From: JAZDJP01 sp043803805
GTDB taxonomy: Bacteria > Planctomycetota > JAZDJP01
Assembly: GCA_043803805.1 (NCBI GenBank)
Contig: JAZDJP010000056.1
Coordinates: 1 to 64,000 of the forward strand
Direction of reading: 5' to 3'
DNA length: 64,000 nt
This document shows, in pieces, positions 47,900 through 56,736 of this stretch (positions within the stretch are counted from its first letter, which is position 1; the number at the start of each line of letters is the position of its first letter). The notes beneath the pieces are model-generated. The model saw only the letters and a program-made list of their open reading frames with translations. It was not told the origin of the DNA and ran no database searches. The position numbers were made by a program, and so were the translations under genes.

Positions 47900-49315
47900 A
47901 TGACGCCCGGACGCGTGAATCCGTTTATTCGTGTGGAGTCGCTGGCCCGCGCCCCCGATCCCGTCGCGGCATTCCGCCGTCTCGCCGCGCATGGGGATGC
48001 CTTTCTTCTCGACAGCGCCCTTCCCGGCGGCGAACACGGCCGGTATTCCTTTGTGGGCGGTTTTCCCGGACGGACCATCATGACCCGGGGGAGGGATGTC
48101 CGGGTTTGCGAGGACGGGCGCGTGAGGCGGCATCGCGGCGATCCCTGGAAGGCCCTCCGGAAGGCGTTCGGGGCGTTTCACGCGTCTTCGGGGAATTTCC
48201 CATTTCCTTTTGCCGGCGGCGCCGTCGGATTCTTTTCCTATGATCTGGCATGGTGTTTTGAACAACTTCCGCACCGGGCGAAGGACGATCTTGACGGACC
48301 GGACGCCTTCTGGGGATTTTATGATGCGATCCTCGTCGCGGATCATCGGACGGGAAAGATGCACGTCGTGGCGCGTGAAATTCCCGGCGGGTATGGCGGA
48401 CAGCGGCTCCGGGAGGTGGTGAACGAGGCGTCCGCCCGAACGCCGGCCGGCCGTCCGGTGACGGTGACGGGAAGAAAATCGCCGGCCCGGATGGTTTCGA
48501 ATTTCACCCGTCCCGCCTACCTCGCGGCGGTTCAACGGGTGAAGGACCACATCGCGGCGGGGGACGTGTACCAGGTGAATATCTCCCAGCGTTTCTCGGC
48601 GCCGGCGCAGGATCCGGTAACGTTATATGAACGGTTGAGGCGGGTGAGCCCGGCGCCCTATGCGGGAATCCTGAAGTGCGGGGACGTCTGGGTGCTTTCC
48701 TCGTCACCGGAATTATTCGTTTCCGTCCGGGGCCGGAATGTCGTCACACGGCCCATCAAGGGGACGCGGCCGCGGGGACGCACCCCGGCGGAGGACCGGC
48801 GGCTGCGGCGCGAACTCGTGTCGAGCGCCAAGGATCGCGCGGAACTCGCCATGATCGTGGACCTCGAACGCAATGATCTCGGCCGGGTGTGCCGGTTCGG
48901 GTCCGTTCGCGTCACCGAGGATCGTGTCATCGAATCCTATCGGAATGTTCACCACGGCGTGGCGACCGTGCGGGGGGAACTCGCGGAAGGGGGGGATGTC
49001 CTGGATCTCGTCCGCGCCGCATTCCCGAGCGGTTCCGTGACCGGCGCGCCGAAAATCCGGTCCATGGAGATCATTGACAGCCTGGAGCCGGTGCGGCGCG
49101 GCGTGTACACGGGTTCCGTCGGCTGGATTGGGGCGAACGGCGACGCGGACCTGAACGTGGCCATCCGGACCATGGTGTGGAAGGACGGCCGCGTGCATTT
49201 TCACGTTGGCGGAGGCATCGTGGCGGATTCCGATCCGATCGCGGAATACGAAGAGACGCTCACGAAGGGCAGGGGGATGATGGAGGCATTGGGGATCCGG
49301 AATGACTTCGCCTAG
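47900..49315 (+). CDS. pabB: Aminodeoxychorismate synthase component I
   Basis: Makes 4-amino-4-deoxychorismate for folate from chorismate. 471 residues. The chorismate-utilising C-terminal half contains DVYQVNISQRF, SSSPELFVSV, PIKGT with K287, AELAMIVDLERNDLGRV, HGVATVRGEL, FPSGSVTGAPKIRSMEII and GGGIVADSDPIAEYEET. Lys in PIKGT is characteristic of PabB, where anthranilate synthase TrpE has Ala (PIAGT), which decides the call. ATGs at 47891 and 47900 are both possible; the G-rich stretch suits 47900. It overlaps pabC by 14 nt. The glutaminase pabA is not in the window. Confidence 0.92.
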   Translation: MTPGRVNPFIRVESLARAPDPVAAFRRLAAHGDAFLLDSALPGGEHGRYSFVGGFPGRTIMTRGRDVRVCEDGRVRRHRGDPWKALRKAFGAFHASSGNFPFPFAGGAVGFFSYDLAWCFEQLPHRAKDDLDGPDAFWGFYDAILVADHRTGKMHVVAREIPGGYGGQRLREVVNEASARTPAGRPVTVTGRKSPARMVSNFTRPAYLAAVQRVKDHIAAGDVYQVNISQRFSAPAQDPVTLYERLRRVSPAPYAGILKCGDVWVLSSSPELFVSVRGRNVVTRPIKGTRPRGRTPAEDRRLRRELVSSAKDRAELAMIVDLERNDLGRVCRFGSVRVTEDRVIESYRNVHHGVATVRGELAEGGDVLDLVRAAFPSGSVTGAPKIRSMEIIDSLEPVRRGVYTGSVGWIGANGDADLNVAIRTMVWKDGRVHFHVGGGIVADSDPIAEYEETLTKGRGMMEALGIRNDFA

Positions 49316-50144
49316 AGACAGGATGTTATTCATTCGCGGCGGCGCCCGGATGGCTCCGGCGATCCCGTGCCGGGCCGAGGGGGCGCTTTACGGGCGCGGA
49401 TTGTTTGAAACCATCTCCGTCGCGGGTGGAATGGCGATTCTCCTTCGAGAACACCTCTTCCGCATGAAACGATCGGCGCGGATTCTCGGGATACAATTTC
49501 CCGGGGATGTTGTGCGTCTGGCCGTCCGTATTCAAAAAATCATCTCCGGGGAGATTCGTTCTCTCGAAGGCGTTCGTGTGACATTGTGGGCCGGCCGGCC
49601 GGGAACGCGTTCGGTTCTCGCGGTGATGGAACGTCATTCCCCGGTGGGGTTGCGTGATCGACGCAACGGCGTCCGGATGGCGATCGCTCCCTGGCGACGG
49701 AGCATGGACGACCCGATGGCCCGTCACAAGACGATCAACTACCTTGGAAATCTACTGGCCCGACGGGAGGCGGTCCGTCGGGGATGCTGGGATGCCCTGT
49801 TTCTCACCCCGAAGGGACGTGTCGCCGAGGGGGCGGTATCGAATGTCTTTTCCGTCATTCAGGGGCGCGTGGTCACCCCGCCCCTTTCGGAGAACATCCT
49901 GCCGGGCATCACGCGCGCGTGGGTTCTCCGGCGATGCCGGTTTCTGGGCATCCCGTGTGTTGAGAAGCCCCTGGAACTCCGGAAATTCCGGGCGGCCGGA
50001 GAGGTTTTTGCCACGAACGCCCTTGTCGGGATTCTTCCGGTGGTCGCCCTGGATGGGGGGTGCATCGGCGGGGGGCGACCGGGGGAAGTCACCCGGCGGC
50101 TCATGGCGGATTACGAACAATTCACAACGGGGAGGATGATATGA
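49302..50144 (+). CDS. pabC: Aminodeoxychorismate lyase (class IV aminotransferase fold)
   Basis: Releases pyruvate from aminodeoxychorismate to give p-aminobenzoate. 280 residues. The PLP lysine is K143 in HKTINYLGNLLAR. EGALYGRGLFETI near 26-38, EGAVSNVF and LPGITRAWVL are class IV blocks. Class IV also includes branched-chain and D-amino acid aminotransferases, but direct coupling to pabB supports PabC. It starts inside pabB and overlaps nif3 by 4 nt. Confidence 0.88.
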   Translation: MTSPRDRMLFIRGGARMAPAIPCRAEGALYGRGLFETISVAGGMAILLREHLFRMKRSARILGIQFPGDVVRLAVRIQKIISGEIRSLEGVRVTLWAGRPGTRSVLAVMERHSPVGLRDRRNGVRMAIAPWRRSMDDPMARHKTINYLGNLLARREAVRRGCWDALFLTPKGRVAEGAVSNVFSVIQGRVVTPPLSENILPGITRAWVLRRCRFLGIPCVEKPLELRKFRAAGEVFATNALVGILPVVALDGGCIGGGRPGEVTRRLMADYEQFTTGRMI

Positions 50145-51256
50145 GAACGGGCGAGATTGCCGGGACTCTGGACGTGGGGCTGGAACGGCGCCTAGCGGAT
50201 ACCTGGGACAATTCCGGATTGCTTGTCGGCGATCCCCACCGGCCGGCCCGGCGGGCGCTGCTCACCCTGGACGTCACGGCGGAAACGATTCGTGAAGCGG
50301 TCCGCGCCGGGGCGGAACTCATCGTGAGTCACCATCCTGTGATTTTCGATCCTCTCAAGACCGTTAATGAAGAAACACCGAAGGGATCCCTTGTCTCGGA
50401 AATCATCCGCCGGCGGCTGGCCGTGTATGCCGCCCACACGAATGTGGATCGCATGCAGGGGGGGATCAACGACCGCCTCGCGGCGCTGGCCGGGATCCGG
50501 GAGCCGCGGCCGTTGGCGTCCGTTTCCGGGCGCGGAAACGTCAAAATCGTCACGTTTCTTCCGGAAAAGGATATTCCCCGTGTCCGCGCGGCCCTGTGCG
50601 CGTCGGGAGCGGGTGTCATCGGGGAATATCGCGAGTGTTCCTTCTCCGCGCCCGGCACGGGCACATTCCGGGGCGGCGCGGCGTCGAACCCCCGCGTTGG
50701 GCAAAAAGGCCGGTTCGAGACGGTGGCCGAACGGCGGCTTGAGGTGGTGGTCCCGGCCGACAGGATTGCGGCGGTCGTCGCGGCGATGCGGAAGGTCCAT
50801 TCGTACGAAACGCCGGCCTATGACGTTTATCCTCTGGTGGAGGTATCGCCGGGGGCCGGTTACGGCCGCTGGGGCGATCTGGAGAAACCGGTCCGCGCGG
50901 GGGATTGGCTCCGTCGTTTGCGTCGGGCGTTGAAATCGTCCGTTGTCCGGACGACCGGGGATCTCCGCCGTCGCGTGAAACGGGTGGCGGTCTGCGGGGG
51001 GGCGGGCGGGGAGTTTCTACGTGAAGCGCTTTCCCGCGGCGTCGAACTCTACGTCACGGGGGACGTGAGACATCACCACTTCGATGAGGCGGCCTCGGCC
51101 GGAGTGATTCTCGCCGACGCCGGACACGCCGAAACCGATTGGGCGGGGTTTGCGGCCGCGGTCCGGGCGTTTTGGAAACGGGAGGCGCGCCTTCGGGATG
51201 TGGCGCTCGTCGTGAGCCGCTCACCGTGGAATGTCATATGTGCGGAGAAAGGATGA
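50141..51256 (+). CDS. NIF3/DUF34 family dinuclear-metal protein
   Basis: 371 residues with the classic split NIF3 layout. The N-terminal metal half has DNSGLLVGD, the ligand block ELIVSHHPVIFDPLK and YAAHTNVDRMQGG. An inserted PII-like regulatory domain (about 130-245) includes RFETVAERRLEVVVPADRI. The C-terminal half has VCGGAGGEFL, YVTGDVRHHHFDEA and ILADAGHAETD. The insert marks the long bacterial form (YqfO-like). The biochemical role is unsettled; GTP cyclohydrolase I-like chemistry and metal insertion have been proposed for the family. The position right after pabBC fits a link to folate metabolism. GGAGG before the ATG; overlaps the next gene by 4 nt. Confidence 0.93.
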   Translation: MRTGEIAGTLDVGLERRLADTWDNSGLLVGDPHRPARRALLTLDVTAETIREAVRAGAELIVSHHPVIFDPLKTVNEETPKGSLVSEIIRRRLAVYAAHTNVDRMQGGINDRLAALAGIREPRPLASVSGRGNVKIVTFLPEKDIPRVRAALCASGAGVIGEYRECSFSAPGTGTFRGGAASNPRVGQKGRFETVAERRLEVVVPADRIAAVVAAMRKVHSYETPAYDVYPLVEVSPGAGYGRWGDLEKPVRAGDWLRRLRRALKSSVVRTTGDLRRRVKRVAVCGGAGGEFLREALSRGVELYVTGDVRHHHFDEAASAGVILADAGHAETDWAGFAAAVRAFWKREARLRDVALVVSRSPWNVICAEKG

Positions 51257-51669
51257 TTCAATTCCCCGTCAGCGCTGAAAAGATGCGGGTGCTCGAGGCG
51301 AAGATGGTTGCGCTTCATATCCGCGAGGCGGATCTGGAGGAGGAATTCATCCGTTCCGGGGGGCCCGGCGGCCAGAACGTCAACAAGACCGCGACCTGCG
51401 TGCGCCTCCGCCACAAACCGACGGGCATCGAGGTGCGCGTCCAGAGGGAGCGGTCCCAGGCGTTGAATCGTTTTATCGCCCGGCGGCTTCTCGCCGAGCG
51501 CGTCGAGGCGAAAATCAAGGGGGTCGCGCTCGCCGAGGAGTCGAAACAGGAAAAGATCCGTCGCCAGAAACAGCGCCGCTCCCGCCGGTCGCGCCTGAAA
51601 ATGTTCGCGGACCGGAAACACAGGGCGGGAATCAAGCAGATGCGATCCGGGGCGCCGGAGTGGGAATAA
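51253..51669 (+). CDS. Release-factor-like peptidyl-tRNA hydrolase domain protein
   Basis: 138 residues, only the class I release factor catalytic domain. SGGPGGQNVNKT has the GGQ tripeptide at 39-41. The C-terminal 40 residues are very basic (KIRRQKQRRSRRSRLK), as in ArfB-type rescue factors that bind the ribosome entry channel. No codon-recognition domain is present, so it should hydrolyse peptidyl-tRNA on stalled ribosomes. The N-terminal extension FPVSAEKMRVLEAKM differs from E. coli ArfB. ATG 51253 overlaps the nif3 stop (ATGA); an upstream ATG at 51238 is less well placed. Confidence 0.87.
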   Translation: MIQFPVSAEKMRVLEAKMVALHIREADLEEEFIRSGGPGGQNVNKTATCVRLRHKPTGIEVRVQRERSQALNRFIARRLLAERVEAKIKGVALAEESKQEKIRRQKQRRSRRSRLKMFADRKHRAGIKQMRSGAPEWE

Positions 51670-51672
51670 AGA

Positions 51673-51701
51673 AATGGTGAATGCGGAATGATGAATGATG
51701 A
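51673..51701. repeat. GAATGCGGAATGATGAATGA repeat
   Basis: Follows the release-factor-like gene directly. The same unit occurs at 2349-2370 and reversed at 42939-42960. The adjoining 51702-51760 shows nothing identifiable beyond the truncation end of the next gene. Confidence 0.5.
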
Positions 51702-51760
51702 AAGGGCGGTCGGCAAGTCAAATGGGATTATGTGTCCCGAATGGCAAATTCGGATCAATC

Positions 51761-52108
51761 TCAAGTCTTCAAGTCGTCAGGCATGACTTCAAGTCCGCCC
51801 CCCTCCACACGGTTCGCATCGAGCATTTTCTTTGCTCGTTTTCGATTGGGCGCGGACCAGTTGCTTCCAGTTGTTTTCCGCGGTGTGAACCTGCGAACAT
51901 ACTGTTCTTTTGATATCGATTTGAAAACTCCATCAATCCAACCGAAACAGATCGCCTCCTCGACAGAGTCATTGTAACTCATGGTCTGCTTGCCGGATTC
52001 TTTTTTGAAGTACACGAGCCATATTTCCCGTTTCTTCCCGCCATTCTGTGTCAGCCATTGTCTCCAGTGACGTCTGGATTTTGCAAGAAACATTTCGCCA
52101 ATTTTCAT
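51761..52108 (-). CDS. YdeI/OmpD-associated family protein, 3'-truncated
   Basis: 115 residues. The N-terminal domain is typical: ATG with AAGGAC 7 nt upstream, SRRHWRQWL, EIWLVYFKKESGKQTMSYND, EAICFGWIDGVFKSI and RFTPRKTTGSNWSAPNRKRA. Family members normally continue for roughly 70-80 further residues after this block, but here the frame stops at MPDDLKT. The missing C-terminal helical domain suggests a deletion or decay at the repeat-containing boundary. AT-rich relative to neighbours, so probably acquired. I treat it as a likely non-functional or reduced gene. Confidence 0.65.
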   Translation of the reverse strand: MKIGEMFLAKSRRHWRQWLTQNGGKKREIWLVYFKKESGKQTMSYNDSVEEAICFGWIDGVFKSISKEQYVRRFTPRKTTGSNWSAPNRKRAKKMLDANRVEGGGLEVMPDDLKT

Positions 52109-52138
52109 GCTGTAGGTCCTTTTTCGTTTTTTGATTTG

Positions 52139-52156
52139 CGTCATGACATCATGTCG
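52139..52156. repeat. 18-nt imperfect palindrome overlapping the MFS gene stop
   Basis: CGTCATGA-CA-TCATGTCG, one mismatch in 8-bp arms. The stop codon of the minus-strand MFS gene (complement of 52149-52151) lies inside it, as at kdsA. Confidence 0.6.
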
Positions 52157-53315
52157 TTCTTTCCCTTACCATAAGAACCATCCCTCCCGCCGCCGCCAGG
52201 GCCAGCGCCGATCCCGTCAGGAACGCCGCCGGGGCGCCGAAGGATTGCCAGAGCCAGCCGAATATGAAACTCGCCGGCAGGAGGCCGAATCCCATCACCC
52301 CGTGGTAGAAGCCGAAGGCCGTTCCGCGGAGATTGGCGGGGACGAGCGACGCCACAAGGGCCTTCTCGGCCGGTTCGGTGAGGCCGTAATAGATTCCATA
52401 GGCCATGAACAACGCAATCAGAACGGACTTGGAATCCGTGAATCCGAACGCGCCATACACCCCCGCATAGACGATCCATCCGAACGCGATGAGCCACCGG
52501 CGGTCCACCTTGTCCGCCAGAAGCCCGCCGCCGCTCGTCGCCACGACCTTGACCACATGATGAAGCGACCAGAGGATGGCGATCCACGACGGGGAGATGC
52601 CGGTGTCCCGGAGACGGAGCAATAAAAACATATCCGAGGAGTTGCCCAGGGTGAAAAGTCCCATGATTGCAAGAAAGGCCCGGAACCCGGGGTTGAGGTC
52701 GCGCAATCGCCCGCGGGGGGGAATTCCCCGGGTTGCCGTTTCCGCGGGGGCTTTCTCCCGGAGCCCGAAGGCTAAAATAAAAATAACGAAAACGCCGGGG
52801 ATGATCGCGAGCAGAAATACGGTGGCCAGGGAAAGCCCCGCCAGCGACAAAAGCATGGCCGCGACGAGAGGGCCGAGCACCGCTCCGAAGTGGTCCATGG
52901 CCCGGTGGAATCCGTAGGCCGCCCCGCGGATTTCCGGGGGCGTCGCGTCGGCGATGAGGGCGTCGCGGGGGGCGGTCCGGAGTCCCTTTCCGATCCGGTC
53001 GCCGAAGCGGCAGGCCAGCACAAACGGCCAGGAACCGGCCAGGCCGATGAGGGGGCGGACGAGTCCCGAAAGGCCGTACCCGCCGAGAACGAGGGGCTTG
53101 CGCCGGCCGCTCCGATCGGTCCAGAACCCGGAGGCGACCTTGAGGAGGGAGGCGGTGGACTCGGCGATGCCCTCGATGAACCCGAGCGTCAGCGCCCCGG
53201 CCCCGAGACCGGCGAGGAATACGGGCAGGAGCGGGTAGATCATTTCGCTCGAGAGGTCCGTGAGCAGACTCACGATCCCGAGGATGACCACGGTGCGGGG
53301 GATGGCGCGTATCAT
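52149..53315 (-). CDS. Major facilitator superfamily transporter
   Basis: 388 residues with about 12 membrane helices. The loop 2-3 signature is FWTDRSGRRKPLVLGG, and an Arg-rich turn GDRIGKGLRTAPRDALIAD follows in the N-half; the C-half repeats the pattern with GGLLADKVDRRWLIAFG. The RxGKGxRTxPRDALI motif is typical of a subgroup of uncharacterised bacterial MFS permeases. The substrate is unknown. It is transcribed divergently from mqnA with an 84-nt gap, and is preceded downstream by the truncated YdeI gene. Confidence 0.88.
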   Translation of the reverse strand: MIRAIPRTVVILGIVSLLTDLSSEMIYPLLPVFLAGLGAGALTLGFIEGIAESTASLLKVASGFWTDRSGRRKPLVLGGYGLSGLVRPLIGLAGSWPFVLACRFGDRIGKGLRTAPRDALIADATPPEIRGAAYGFHRAMDHFGAVLGPLVAAMLLSLAGLSLATVFLLAIIPGVFVIFILAFGLREKAPAETATRGIPPRGRLRDLNPGFRAFLAIMGLFTLGNSSDMFLLLRLRDTGISPSWIAILWSLHHVVKVVATSGGGLLADKVDRRWLIAFGWIVYAGVYGAFGFTDSKSVLIALFMAYGIYYGLTEPAEKALVASLVPANLRGTAFGFYHGVMGFGLLPASFIFGWLWQSFGAPAAFLTGSALALAAAGGMVLMVRERTT

Positions 53316-53399
53316 CGAAATGTCTTGCGGGAGTTTTCGTTCACTGTTATAAGAACGGTATAGGAATGGCGGCGGAAATCAAGGGATTGGTGCGGGCTC

Positions 53400-54224
53400 A
53401 TGGCTGATAAAATCCGGATCGGAATCATGTCCTCCCTCAGCGCGGCGCCCTACCGTTACGGGCTATCGCGGATGACGGATCGAATTGTGTTGCATGTCGC
53501 GGAGCCGGCGGCTCTTGCGGAGGATCTCCGGGCGGACCGTGTGGACGCGGCGCTCATCCCTTCCATCGAATATTACCGGACCACGGGGCTTGGCGCCCTC
53601 CCGGGCATGGGGATTTCCTCGCGGGGGAAAATCCGGAGCATTCGTCTCTACCACCGCGTGCCGCCCGCGGACGTGCGCGCGCTTATGCTGGACGCGCGGT
53701 CGCGCACGTCGGCGGTCTTGGCCCGGCTCATTCTCAAGGAGCGGTATGGCGCCGTTCCTCGGGAGGTGTTCGAGGCGAAGTCCGGCGATCCCGTTCCGGA
53801 ACGCGCCGACGCCTGGCTTGTCACCGGGAATGCGGCCATGATTGGGAATGCGGACATTTCGTATCTCGATCTGGGTGAGGAGTGGCAGCGGCTTACGGCG
53901 TTGCCCTTTGTGTATTGCCTTTGGGCGGTCAAGGCGGATCGGTTTTTCGAGGGGCTGCTCAAGTTCATCTCACGCGCCACGGCCGTGGGACTCGATGCCA
54001 TTCCCGAAATCGCCCGGGAGGAGGCGCCGCGCCTGGGGCTGACGGTGGCGGAATGCGCGGATTTTATGCGGGATGTCGTGATTTATGATTTCGGGGTGAA
54101 CGAACGCTCGGGGCTTGCCCTTTTCTACAAGTATGCCGTTCGCATGAAGGAGGCCCCCGTGGGACGCGAGATGAAATTCTATCAGGCCGCGTCGGCGTCC
54201 GGATATCATCCGGCGATCAAGTAG
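53400..54224 (+). CDS. mqnA: Chorismate dehydratase of the futalosine menaquinone pathway
   Basis: Converts chorismate to 3-[(1-carboxyvinyl)oxy]benzoate, the entry to futalosine-type menaquinone synthesis. 274 residues of the periplasmic-binding-protein fold used by MqnA. KIRIGIMSSLSAAPYRYGL, VDAALIPSIEYYR, GKIRSIRLYHRVPP, LTALPFVYCLWAVK, the GDPVPERADAWLVTGNAAM region and YDFGVNERSGLALFYKYA are typical. Shared chorismate use with pabB nearby. Other mqn genes are not in the window. Indicates menaquinone-based respiration. Confidence 0.9.
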   Translation: MADKIRIGIMSSLSAAPYRYGLSRMTDRIVLHVAEPAALAEDLRADRVDAALIPSIEYYRTTGLGALPGMGISSRGKIRSIRLYHRVPPADVRALMLDARSRTSAVLARLILKERYGAVPREVFEAKSGDPVPERADAWLVTGNAAMIGNADISYLDLGEEWQRLTALPFVYCLWAVKADRFFEGLLKFISRATAVGLDAIPEIAREEAPRLGLTVAECADFMRDVVIYDFGVNERSGLALFYKYAVRMKEAPVGREMKFYQAASASGYHPAIK

Positions 54225-54257
54225 CCGGGGAAACGAATATCTGTGGTGTGATGGTCC

Positions 54258-54929
54258 ATGTTCTTCATCCTCCCGGTGGGTGACGACAATCCGCGTCGGC
54301 ATTTTCCCGTTGTCAACCTTTTCCTCATCGCGGCCAACGTCGGGGTTTTCCTGTTCTACGCCTTCGATACGCCCGACCGGGCCGAATGCTTCATTCTCCG
54401 GTGGGGGTTGGTCCCCGCCTCGTGGCGGCCGGAGACTCTGGTCACCTCGATCTTTCTCCACGGGGGCATTGCCCATCTTCTGGGCAACATGCTGTTTCTC
54501 TGGATCGCCGGGGATAACGTCGAGGATCGCGTCGGGCACATCCGGTATCTGTTGCTGTACCTTTTTCTTGGCGTGGCGGCCGGCGCGGCCCATGTGATAT
54601 TCAATCCCGCCTCGCTCCTCCCGTGCGTGGGGGCCAGCGGCGCCATATCGGGGGTCCTGGCGGGGTATCTGGTCCTTTTTCCGGGGGCGCGCATCCGGTT
54701 CGCTTTCATATTTGTCATTTTCCGGCTGTTTTCGTTTCCCATGCCGGCCCTTGTCGCCATCGGGTTCTGGTTTTTGGAGCAGGTGTTTCTTGCGCATCTG
54801 GCGCGGGTGGAGGCCGTAACCCAGGTCGCCTACGACGCCCACATCGGCGGCTTCTCGGCGGGATTCATCATCCTGCTCGCGGCGCGGATGACGGGAATGG
54901 TGAAGGGGGGGACGCGCAGACGCGGATGA
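54258..54929 (+). CDS. Rhomboid family intramembrane serine protease
   Basis: 223 residues, six or seven membrane helices. The nucleophile motif is GASGAISG (125-132, catalytic S127) and the base is H195 in DAHIGGF. FLHGGIAHLLGNM (67-79) supplies the oxyanion-side His and Asn. The amino end (MFFILPVGDDNPRRHFPVVN) matches the short bacterial type without extra domains. Substrates unknown. It is 33 nt after mqnA and probably in the same transcript. Confidence 0.92.
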   Translation: MFFILPVGDDNPRRHFPVVNLFLIAANVGVFLFYAFDTPDRAECFILRWGLVPASWRPETLVTSIFLHGGIAHLLGNMLFLWIAGDNVEDRVGHIRYLLLYLFLGVAAGAAHVIFNPASLLPCVGASGAISGVLAGYLVLFPGARIRFAFIFVIFRLFSFPMPALVAIGFWFLEQVFLAHLARVEAVTQVAYDAHIGGFSAGFIILLAARMTGMVKGGTRRRG

Positions 54930-54940
54930 CGCGACCCGTG

Positions 54941-55036
54941 TCATGAAATTTCGAATGCCGAGTGCCGAATTTCGAATAAATTCGACATGCAGGACCTGAA
55001 TTGATTCGGCATTCGGAATTCGACATTCGGCATTTC
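54941..55036. repeat. Long copy of the TTCGAATGCCGA repeat family
   Basis: Nearly 100 nt of TTCGAATGCCGAGTGCCGAA, TTCGAATAAATTCGAC and GATTCGGCATTCGGAATTCG units with self-complementary ends, filling the gap between the convergent rhomboid and hisB genes. It is the largest member of the family here. Confidence 0.65.
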
Positions 55037-55060
55037 ACCGGTTTCATCCGATGGGTACTT

Positions 55061-55654
55061 CTACAGTTTCCCCTTCGTGGACGGTACGCCCTTCTCACGC
55101 GGATTCCGGCGCGTGGCGGCCTCGAGTGACCGGCCCGCCGCCTTGAAAATGGCCTCCGCGATGTGGTGGGAGTTGTCGCCGTAGGGCACGGTGACGTGGA
55201 GGTTCATGCGGGCGTTGTTGGCGAACGCCGCGAGGAATTCCTTGACGAGTCCCGTCTCGAACTTTCCCGTTTTCGATGTGGGGTAGGTCACCCGATAGGC
55301 GAGGAACGGCCGTCCGGAGAGGTCCGCCGCCACGGTGGCCAGGGAGTCCTCCATGGGGAGGGTGAAGAATCCGAAGCGAGTAATACTTTTCTTTTCGCCG
55401 AGGGCCTTGGCGAAGGCCTCCCCGAGCACGATGCCGAGGTCCTCCACGGTGTGGTGGGCGTCCACGTCGAGATCCCCCCGGGCCGCGATCGTGATGTCGA
55501 AGTAGCCGTGCCGGGCGAACAGGTCCAGCATATGGTCGAGGAATCCCAGCCCGGTCGCGATGCGGGCGGTTCCGTTTCCGTCGAGGTTCACGGTGACGGC
55601 GATGTCGGTTTCCTTGGTCTTCCGGCGGACGGTGGCGATGCGGGCGGCGGGCAT
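55061..55654 (-). CDS. hisB: Imidazoleglycerol-phosphate dehydratase
   Basis: Sixth step of histidine synthesis. 197 residues, the monofunctional form (no phosphatase domain). The duplicated metal motifs are LGFLDHMLDLFARHG with DAHHTVEDLGI, and NARMNLHVTVPYGDN with SHHIAEAIFKA. Start ATG at the complement of 55652-55654. It follows hisC by 11 nt on the minus strand in a hisD-hisC-hisB order. Confidence 0.95.
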   Translation of the reverse strand: MPAARIATVRRKTKETDIAVTVNLDGNGTARIATGLGFLDHMLDLFARHGYFDITIAARGDLDVDAHHTVEDLGIVLGEAFAKALGEKKSITRFGFFTLPMEDSLATVAADLSGRPFLAYRVTYPTSKTGKFETGLVKEFLAAFANNARMNLHVTVPYGDNSHHIAEAIFKAAGRSLEAATRRNPREKGVPSTKGKL

Positions 55655-55665
55655 GGGATGTCTCC

Positions 55666-56736
55666 TTAAGGACGGCGCAGGATGTCTTCGAGCGCGTTGG
55701 TCAATGTGGCCATTTCGCGGTCCGTTCCGATGGTGATCCGAAGTTTGTCGCGGAGCCCCGGCGCCCGGAAATAACGGATCAGTATCCGGCGCGATTTCAG
55801 CGCCCGGTAGATGGTCTCCGCGGGGGGCACCGGCGGCCGGCAGGCGGCCAGGACGAAATTGGCCTGGGATGGGAATACGGAAAATCCCAGGTTGCGGAGT
55901 TGCCGGGTGAAACGCTCCCGGGTGTTCCGGATTTTCATGATGTTGCGGCGGGCCCCGGCGGTGTCGCGGAGGGCGGCCTCCGCGCCGGCGAGCGCAATGC
56001 GGTCCATGTTGTAGGAATCCTTTACCTTGAACAGCGCACCGATGAGGGGCCGCGGGCCGATGGCGAACCCGGCCCGGAGTCCCGCCAGGGAGAACGATTT
56101 CGACAGGGTGCGCAGGACGACGACGTTGGGACATTCCCGGGCGAGGACCAGGCAGTTCTCATCGGCGAAATCCACATAGGCCTCGTCCACGACAAGGATG
56201 CCCCGGATCCGGCGGGCCAGGCGTTTCACTTCCGCGCGGGGGATGAGTGTCCCCGAGGGGGAGTTTGGATTGCACAGGATGACGAGCGGGGCCTTGGATT
56301 GAAGGAGGGTTTCCGGAAGCGAAAAATCCCGAGGGAAGGGAATTCGTTCCATCCGGACCCGGGCGATGCGTGCCAGCGTTTCGTACAAGGTATAGGTCGG
56401 GACGGGGAACGCCACCCGGTCCCCGGGATTCACAAAGGCCTTGAAAAGCATGGCCAGAATTTCATCGGAACCGTTTCCGACGATGACGCGGTCGGGCGTC
56501 ACTCCGTAGTAACGGGCGGCGGTTTTTCGAAGCGACATGGCCTCCGGGTCGGGATAGAGGCGGAGTTTCCCGGCGGCCGCCTTCACCGCCTTCAAGATGG
56601 AAGGAAGGATTTTCGGTGAGGGCGGGTAGGGGTTTTCGTTCGTGTTGAGTTTCACGAAACCGCGGTCCCGGGGCTGTTCCCCGGGGACGTAGGCGGTGAG
56701 GCGCCGGATGGCGGGCGGGATGAGGGATCGTGTCAT
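55666..56736 (-). CDS. hisC: Histidinol-phosphate aminotransferase
   Basis: PLP enzyme converting imidazole acetol phosphate to histidinol phosphate. 356 residues. KLNTNENPYPPSP, VGNGSDEILAMLFKAF, ILCNPNSPSGT, VVDEAYVDFA and the PLP lysine in TLSKSFSLAGLRAGF, followed by the conserved SYNMDRIAL. ATG 56736 overlaps the hisD stop (ATGA) and has a G-rich ribosome site; an in-frame TTG five codons upstream is less likely. Confidence 0.94.
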   Translation of the reverse strand: MTRSLIPPAIRRLTAYVPGEQPRDRGFVKLNTNENPYPPSPKILPSILKAVKAAAGKLRLYPDPEAMSLRKTAARYYGVTPDRVIVGNGSDEILAMLFKAFVNPGDRVAFPVPTYTLYETLARIARVRMERIPFPRDFSLPETLLQSKAPLVILCNPNSPSGTLIPRAEVKRLARRIRGILVVDEAYVDFADENCLVLARECPNVVVLRTLSKSFSLAGLRAGFAIGPRPLIGALFKVKDSYNMDRIALAGAEAALRDTAGARRNIMKIRNTRERFTRQLRNLGFSVFPSQANFVLAACRPPVPPAETIYRALKSRRILIRYFRAPGLRDKLRITIGTDREMATLTNALEDILRRP

